From: Calvatia gigantea
Taxonomy: Eukaryota > Basidiomycota > Agaricomycetes > Agaricales > Lycoperdaceae
Assembly (NCBI GenBank): GCA_025093985.1
Contig: JACAAK010000005.1
Coordinates: forward strand, 2,356,001-2,420,000
Direction of reading: 5' to 3'
DNA length: 64,000 nt
Below are positions 57,326-64,000 of the stretch, piece after piece (positions within the stretch are counted from its first letter, which is position 1; the number at the start of each line of letters is the position of its first letter). The translations under genes and the position numbers were made by a program. The notes beneath the pieces are model-generated. The model made no database searches, was not told where the DNA came from, and saw only the letters and a program-made list of their open reading frames with translations.

Positions 57326-60254
57326 ATGGACGCTCTCAAGGGTCTGCTTTCTCCCTTGGGTATGGGCACAGGCCCCATCCAGGATACACTTGCGAGTGCA
57401 TATATGCGTGCGTCTAAGTAACTTCACTGACATATTTCCCAGCAGAAGCTAGTGGTCATTGGAGGCACCGTTGAGACCGCCCGTCGGGTGTCTATGTCCG
57501 CTTGGAATGGTTTTGTGGACTGTGCGTCAATGGATTTATATTGCTCTCGTCCGTTCGTTAAGCTCCCGCAGCCTTCTTCCTGACAGCGCACTTCAGCCAA
57601 GACGACTACCCTTATGACTGGTTAGTTGTCTCATTTACGACGCATATACAGGGTGTTTAATCATCTCCTGATAGGATAATGCATTGGTTATCTAAAGTGG
57701 GTCATCCACGGGAGTCTCCTATTTTTTTCGATGCTTAAATATGACTCAGCAACCTGCCTGGGGCCGTAGCAGGGAGTTTGATATCACAACTCGCGCTTTG
57801 ACTCGCAACGGCATCATTCAGAATACGTCGGGAGATCTAGATGATGGAGAAGAAGAAGATGAACCCCTTGTACATGGAAAGAAGAAGCGCAAAGTCTCTT
57901 TCATTCCCAGTCTAGGTATGTGTTCGCGGGACCTTTGTATATGAATAGCTCAAACGCCTCGCCAAAGATACCACGCATACTATCTATTACCGTGGCCACT
58001 GGCTTCGGGTATGTTCTAGTTTGGTCACAAACTCCTTCCTTTAACCCGTGGGATAAGATTACTAGGACGAAGCGATATCCTGACCACGGGGGGTATTCGC
58101 TTAAGATTAGGTAGGATTGTCTTTCTGTTTGGCCCTGCTGCAATAGCTGACAGGTTCCGTGAAGTGTTGTGGCGCGCAACAATGACGTACTAAAGAAACT
58201 TGTGCTAGAAGCGAAACGAGAATATGAGAAAGATGCTGAACACCGAGTTCATATATTCCTTGCTGATACGTAAGTACTGACGGTTTAAATGGGTCCAATA
58301 TTCTCATCTGCGGATGCACTAGGTCGTATGGGATTTGGCGATGGAATGGAGCTCGGCAGAAGCGTCCTATGAGCTCAATTGTTCTTCAACCCGGTGTCAA
58401 GGATATGATCCTGACAGATTGTAAGGATTTCCTTGCTTCGGAGGAATGGTAAGTTCTGCACGCTTTGCTATTTGTCGTGAGTTTTCTCACACAAAACACT
58501 TCTGTAGGTATGCCGAAAGGGGTATGTTAACAGCCATTTTGCTTCGAAAATGCCGCGCTTAACCCAGGTTTCCAGGAATTCCTTTCCGACGGGGTTATTT
58601 GTTGCATGGGGTACCAGGAAGGTACGTTTTTGGGGTGTAATGACAACTATTCTCGGGCCCTCAATCTCGTACGACACACAGTGGGAAAACATCACTGATT
58701 CATTCGCTGGCTGGTGAACTCGGCCTCGACATATACGTTGTTTCGTTATCATCGAAAGGGTAAGCGTCTCGATCCCTTCGAACACAGTTGAGACTAATGT
58801 CATTACGATAGTATGAGCGACAATATGCTGACAACATTAATGGGCAATGTTCCATCGAGGTAAATATGCTTTGTTCTTTCTGGACAAACCCGAACCTAAG
58901 TATTTGCTCCCCAGATGTATACTCCTTTTGGAAGATCTTGATGCAGCGTTTACACGCTCTGTTTCCCGTGATTCCACTTCAACTGGATCACCCACTGTAC
59001 CTACCGCCTCCTCTTCCAAAAGCAGTAAAGACAATTCCGATGGTTCTACTTTGAGTTTAAGCGGACTTTTGAATAGTTTGGATGGCGTTGCGGCCGCTGA
59101 GGGACGGTATGTTAATTGACTAGCAGTCTGTACATCGGAGGCTGATGACGTCACTCGCTAGCCTTCTGTTCGCTACAACTAACCACATTGAACGTTTGGA
59201 TCCTGCCTTGAGCCGCCCGGGTCGCATGGATGTGTGGATTAACTTTACTCATGCGACCAAATGGCAAGCAGAAGGCCTTTTCAAATGCTTCTTCCCCTGT
59301 AAACTACCTCCAGAAGTAGAAGTGCCTGAAGCGGCAAGTGAAACGGATGCCTCGCAAATGAACCTCCCCCTACTGAAGCGCAAGCGTACTTATGTTGTTC
59401 CTTTGCTATCAGAGGAGGAGATCGCAAGCCTGGCCAAGAATTTTGCAGATCAAATTCCGGAGAACGAGCTGAGTGTAGGTTGTTTTGATTTTTGTTCGTC
59501 GCCAACATTACTAAAGGTTTCGCAGGTTGCGAGTTTGCAAGGTTACTTGCTCAAAAACAAGACTCGTCCACGTGAGTGTGTTGATGAGGTTGCTGCCTGG
59601 ATCATCCAGGAACGTGAGACAAGGGAGAAACTCAAGAAGGAGAAAGCTGAAGTAAGATCTCTCCTCTTTATTGCGCGCACAGTACTCATGGCTTCGGGAA
59701 GCTCGAAGCTAAAGAGAAAAAAGAGGCAGAAGAGAAAGCAAAGAAAGAGGTTTGTGATATGAGTTTATAATTATGATAACCATTATCTGATGCGTTGCTT
59801 GCAGAAAGAAGAAAAGGAGGCAAAGGAGGTAATGAGCTTTGTCTTATCAGCAACCACCGATCTAACTTGTTCGACCAGCAAAAGGCCAAGGAAGCTAAAG
59901 AAACTAAGGAAACAACAGAAGTAGGTGCCTGTTTATCTATAAGTCAAAGAAAATCCGTTTACACCTGGCCAGAAGATAGAAAAGGAGAAAATTGAAAAAG
60001 AGAAAGCCCGGAAAGTGAAGAAGCGAGTCGATATTATCAAAGCTGAGGTCGCAGCAACAGACTCCAAACCTTCCAGTAGTTCGTCTGAGACTGACAACAG
60101 CACCGGTGCTGATGCTGACTCGGAGGCGAGTATTACTTCTGAGGAGGAGTCCGAGAAGAAGGGCTTGGAAACAGCCAGCACCCCCAAGGAGAAGTGGGTT
60201 GCAGTCAAGTCGCAGTCTATGGGAACACAGACTATCCCTGATGAAGCGACTTGA
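57326..60254 (+). CDS. BCS1-like mitochondrial AAA ATPase with charged C-terminal extension
   Basis: Member of the BCS1 family, whose founding member inserts the Rieske protein into complex III. The start [20 protein letters not shown] is followed by [16 protein letters not shown] and the BCS1-specific region [20 protein letters not shown] and [34 protein letters not shown] and HIFLAD lead to the AAA domain: [20 protein letters not shown] (Walker A, its GK split from the GS by an intron near 58622-58680), [12 protein letters not shown] (Walker B), [30 protein letters not shown] (sensor 1 and arginine-finger region). A basic Lys/Glu coiled coil and an acidic Ser-rich tail extend the usual ~450 aa. 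Such extended BCS1 paralogs are frequent in Agaricomycetes and need not act on Rieske. Stop 60252-60254. Confidence 0.84.
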
Positions 60255-60599
60255 TAAAGTCAATTCTACGAGTAACGACTAAACACGCCCTTCCCGATGC
60301 TTGGGTTCGTGATGTTACCTAGTCCTCGGAGTTTGCGGACTCCCTCGGCCTTGGGTCTTGTCGCCATCTATACAGTTACCTTCCCTGTACGTTTCAACTC
60401 TGACTCGATGTTTTGTGTCTAGCGATGATCCAGACTACTAGACGGGGAGCCTGTTAGGTTTATTCTGTATATATTGTTTTCCCCATGCACCAATATATAC
60501 TTGGTTTCAAAGAGGTGCAAACTACACACCGAGTTGAAGTTATATGTACCCGCCCTAGGTAACATGCCAGTCTACGTCTAAAGGGATAATTATGACTGT
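60255..60599. other. Gap between convergent BCS1-like and DNM1 genes
   Basis: About 345 nt between two stop codons. Presumed 3' UTRs. No gene seen. Confidence 0.5.
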
Positions 60600-63580
60600 C
60601 TATGATGGTTTAAGATTAACATCAGAAAGAATCTTGAATGCCTCCTTGTAGGCATCCAGAAGTGCTTTGACTCTTGCCCGCTCAGCCACAAGTGCTTCGT
60701 CCTCGTTCAATAGGTCGGCGAAGAGGTCAGGGTTGTAGAGCGAAGCAACGAGCCGGTTCTGAACGTGCTGGGAAGTGTAATTGACGAGGAAGTGCATGAT
60801 AGCCTTTGGTATCAGGTCTTGGATGCTCTGCCGCACGATATGGAAATAGGACGTGATAAGCGACCGGATGAGGTTGGTCTCCATTTCTTCCCGAGCGGTG
60901 AAATGGGAGCCATCCAAGGGCGCCTGCATCATTCAAGGGGTTAATAGCTGATTAACGCCCTACCATCTAGCATGACTCACAGCTTCAATATGCTTCCCCA
61001 AACTCTTCATATCAAACGCAGCATTACTCCCATCCAATCCCCTCTTACCAGCCATAAGTCCAGTCGAAAGTGTCGAGTCCGCACCAGAAACATCCCTCCC
61101 GATAGGTACTATCCCACTTTCAGACGCCCCAGCAACATTCGATCTCTCCAAACTGGATCCGGCAATTGGCCCCGGGCCATTTTGTCCAAAGAAGTAGTTC
61201 AAAAACGTTTCGCGTGCACTCGGGGGCGAACCACTCAGATTTGATGAGACACCGAGAGCTGAGGCGGGCCGTTGGTGCGCTTGTGAGGTCCGGGGCCGCG
61301 TTTTAGATGTGGACCGTCTGCCTGCAGAACTTGCATTAATGGCGATGGCCGAAGATACTGAACCTGTTGTTGTGCGTGTGCGGTCATGGTGCGACCCTGA
61401 AACAGTGCGACCTTCGTGTGGTGGAAAGAGGCTGTTGGCAGGGTTATTGTCATCGGAGAGGTCTTCATCATTGTATTCTGCTGGTGTGACTTGCCCGTTA
61501 AGAGGCTCTGTTGATGCTGGCTGTAGCAAAGCTATTCAGTTACAAAGGAATAGGGGATATGAGGGCCAAGCCGGACGCACACGAGGAAGTGTTTGAAGTT
61601 TTGAGGATGTAGATATTTGTTTTGAGACAGCTGCGGAACCGCTGATGAACGCCGGGTGATTGGTGTTGATATATGCGGCTTGGATTTCGATCAGGCTTTG
61701 AGCGTATTCGGAGGTGGGACTAAGCCGTTCGCGGAGGAGCTCCGACACAACCTCGATGAGTTGTGCGTGTAGCCTTGGGAAGCGTTGCAGTTCCTATAAG
61801 ATGAAAGTTAAACTCCGCTCCGCTGGGCGGAATGATTATGCTACTTACAGAGCTCGTGCAGTTATGACATATCTTCACCAATTCCTCATACACCAATTCC
61901 ACACATCGTAAACTCGGTGCTTCAAGCAACTTGATCTGCGGCTTCACGAGTAAGTCAAACGCAACCTCTGGCACGAAGAGGCTCGGTCTTGGTCCAGTCG
62001 AGTTCCGGATTGCAGTGCGGATGTCTTGGTTATCCAGATTATGTGTAGCATCGATAGAACTTAGAGCTTGACCGAAAACATCATTAAAGATATAATATAT
62101 GCGTGCGCCACCTGAGAGTTCCTTAGTTGAGATGTCGACTTTTGTTCCTTCAATTGATGACACGAAGTCACGAGCGAATTGAGTCATTAGTCGGAGGATC
62201 AGGGCTCCTTGCTGAAGTATTGTCAAGAACGGGAAGCAAGGACGACAACGGACAACTTTACCTGGTTCTTGTCGCCATAGACAGCGGCATCACCAAAAGA
62301 ATTCAGCTCCTGCTGGGCTTGACCCATCAAGGTGTTCAACCTAGCTTTCATGTCTGGCAGTTTATCGCGAATATGGTTCATTAGCACCTAGTGTTGATCC
62401 GTTCAAGTCCCACATCAAACTATTTTATTCAGTAATGACTCACTTGGTTTAAAGTCTTGGCTAAGTATCGAGTGCCATTTTTATGCGCAATATTCCGATA
62501 CGCAGGATGGTTGCGGAAAAACTCTGCCTCACTCTCAAGAGCATCCACCAGACTCTTCTCGACGTTAATATCTTGTTGACTACGGTTGACGACACCGATG
62601 AAGCCGAGTTTGAGGGGATAGACGCGTCCTGTAAGGATGTCCAACGCGTTGGTACCAGCGTCCATCAAATCAAGTTTAGTCAGGACACCAATTGTCCGGC
62701 GACCTTGAGGATCCATAGAGCGAGCCAGTTTCAGGGAATCGGAATTAGCGAGATCAACATTAGCGGCAGAGACAGCAAGAATGACGCTAGGTAGAATTTA
62801 GCCCGCAGGTGGCGAAAAGGCGGCCAAAGCATACCTATTGGGCTTCGATATATAGTCAAGGACTAGATTTCGGATTTGTTTCTCAATATCGCTGGGTTGG
62901 TCTCCGACAGGAATCTAAAAAGAACTAAACACGCCAGAGAACGGAGGGGAGGTCAATCACGTACTTTGGTCAGACCCGGTAAATCCACCAAAGTAAGGTC
63001 CAGTACGTTGGGGCTGTATATCCGTAGCGAGATGGGCAATTTACTAATGCCCTTGTTTTGTCCAGCCACACGATACGTCTCCTGCTCGATTTCCTTTCGA
63101 ATCTCGTTGAAGTCCGTGAAACGCTTGTCTATATGAAGGAATTGGCCCCATTCAGTATGTGGAGGCGCGTTGGGCGATGGTTGCTCAGGGATGGGGGTGT
63201 GGATTAGCTGAAGTACTAGCGGCCTCCGGGTTACAATGCCTTGACCTCGAGGAAGAAAGTCCCTGCCAACAATGCTAAAATCCAAAAAAAAAACATGAGT
63301 ATTGGATTCAGCAGTCGTATTGCTTGGTATTCTTACGTTTCCAAGACACTCGACTTCCCGGCTGATTGGCTGCCAACCTTAGGACCAAAAAATCAATCAA
63401 TTTCAACCAAATCTTGAAGACCTGAGACATACGACAACAAGTTGTGGCATGTCCAATTCCCCACCTGATACAGCAAGTTTAGAGACGGGTCGTTCTTCCC
63501 CGGAACGGATATGCAGTCATACCTAGGTTACTGAAGGTATCCTGGAGCTTGTTAACAAGTCTAATAAGGTCTTGGTCCAT
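60600..63580 (-). CDS. dnm1: DNM1/DRP1 dynamin-related GTPase (mitochondrial and peroxisomal fission)
   Basis: Large GTPase that constricts mitochondria. The start [19 protein letters not shown] (63580) is followed, through short introns, by [11 protein letters not shown] and the P-loop [33 protein letters not shown] is switch 1 text, [12 protein letters not shown] is G3, and [16 protein letters not shown] is G4. The stalk has [34 protein letters not shown] and [29 protein letters not shown] after the low-complexity insert favours Dnm1 over Vps1. The GED is [20 protein letters not shown] and [20 protein letters not shown], ending [10 protein letters not shown] and TAG at 60602-60600. All G motifs are intact. 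Confidence 0.9.
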
Positions 63581-64000
63581 CGCTGCCTTCGCCGGAGTAA
63601 TATGCTTAGTTTTTTAAAGTTGCGTAGAAGGTGGGTGGAGTCCCACGCGGGAGATGTTGAAGACGCGTCAAGGTTAATGACGCCTTCGAGTCTCCTCGGC
63701 GACGAAAGGTTTATTTGCTCGTGTTAGGATCAGACGTTCTTGTGGATCTACATACATACTTACATCATTTACGGTACACCACCAGTTGTATATGCTCCGA
63801 GCTTGCTGGTATGAGATCAAGCACTGGACTCATTCTGTCATGCCACGTCCCTGCTGATTTCCCAAGGCTCCTAGCCCACCTGTGGATTGCTGTTAACTTG
63901 CCATTAAATTCTCGGGTTTGAGTTACGTGGTCATAAGGCATACAATCCCTCACTGCTACAACCCTAAGCGTACCTCGTCACCTTGCAGCTCGATAACTTA
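63581..64000. other. Intergenic region upstream of DNM1 at the window edge
   Basis: 420 nt with the DNM1 promoter. No gene can be supported. A neighbouring gene may begin beyond the window. Confidence 0.4.

Noticed and set aside
60600..63580. Vps1 rather than Dnm1
   Set aside because: The [14 protein letters not shown] and FLNYFFGQN blocks match Dnm1 text better than Vps1, so Dnm1 was chosen.
1..64000. CRISPR arrays, rRNA genes, plasmid or viral modules
   Set aside because: No regularly spaced repeats, no rRNA segments and no viral hallmark genes seen. Gene structure is eukaryotic nuclear throughout.

Overview
The window reads as nuclear DNA of a mushroom-forming basidiomycete (Agaricomycetes). 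Genes are cut by many short GT-AG introns, mostly 50-65 nt. Several encoded proteins have layouts typical of that class: a large Argonaute with a Gly-rich start, a CCCH/RBR ubiquitin ligase, Kre9/GPI-type wall proteins and a BCS1-like AAA ATPase. No gene cluster, plasmid or virus is apparent. Exon coordinates were worked out by hand from splice sites and reading frame, so spans are firmer than individual exon ends unless exon sums are quoted.

Layout. 1-2469 (+): 3' part of WAPL (cohesin release), convergent with 2686-6923 (-): a catalytically complete Argonaute. 7737-10831 (-): long-form tRNase Z. 11604-13063 (+): class V aminotransferase/cysteine desulfurase-like enzyme. 14946-15476 (-): small secreted Kre9-type protein. 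16872-17680: probable non-autonomous Tc1/mariner/pogo-type element. 18699-20571 (+): FAD monooxygenase of the salicylate hydroxylase type. 20863-21376: a second inverted-repeat element. 21922-22696 (-): RPB7. 22800-22873 (+): tRNA-Ile(AAU). 23067-27634 (-): BRPF/Nto1-like chromatin reader. 28107 to about 30655 (-): RBR E3 ligase ending in a CaaX box. 31855-34673 (-): two tandem PDI-like genes. 35745-37692 (+): RanBP1-domain protein with an N-terminal hydrophobic segment. 38235-39135 (-): GPI-anchored Ser/Thr-rich protein. 40550-41489 (+): damaged 7TM-type membrane protein. 42209-43705 (+): mitochondrial carrier with one frame lesion. 45995-48341 (-): ETT1-like. 48751-53539 (-): dipeptidyl aminopeptidase. 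53722-54537 (+): SYS1. 57326-60254 (+): BCS1-like AAA ATPase. 60600-63580 (-): DNM1 dynamin.

Most of these are housekeeping genes: transcription and chromatin (RPB7, BRPF, WAPL), RNA handling (Argonaute, tRNase Z, tRNA-Ile), ER and Golgi (PDIs, SYS1, DPAP) and mitochondria (BCS1-like, DNM1, carrier). The most unusual points are the tandem PDI pair, in which one copy has lost the CxxC active site while the other keeps CGHC but carries two net +1 frame lesions; a TA-flanked 22-bp terminal inverted repeat element with a 20-bp palindrome near its centre; the single-polypeptide BRPF1 layout including PWWP; and a CVIM prenylation motif on an RBR ligase. Apparent indels cluster at 33.6-43 kb, so base-call error and real gene decay must be told apart.
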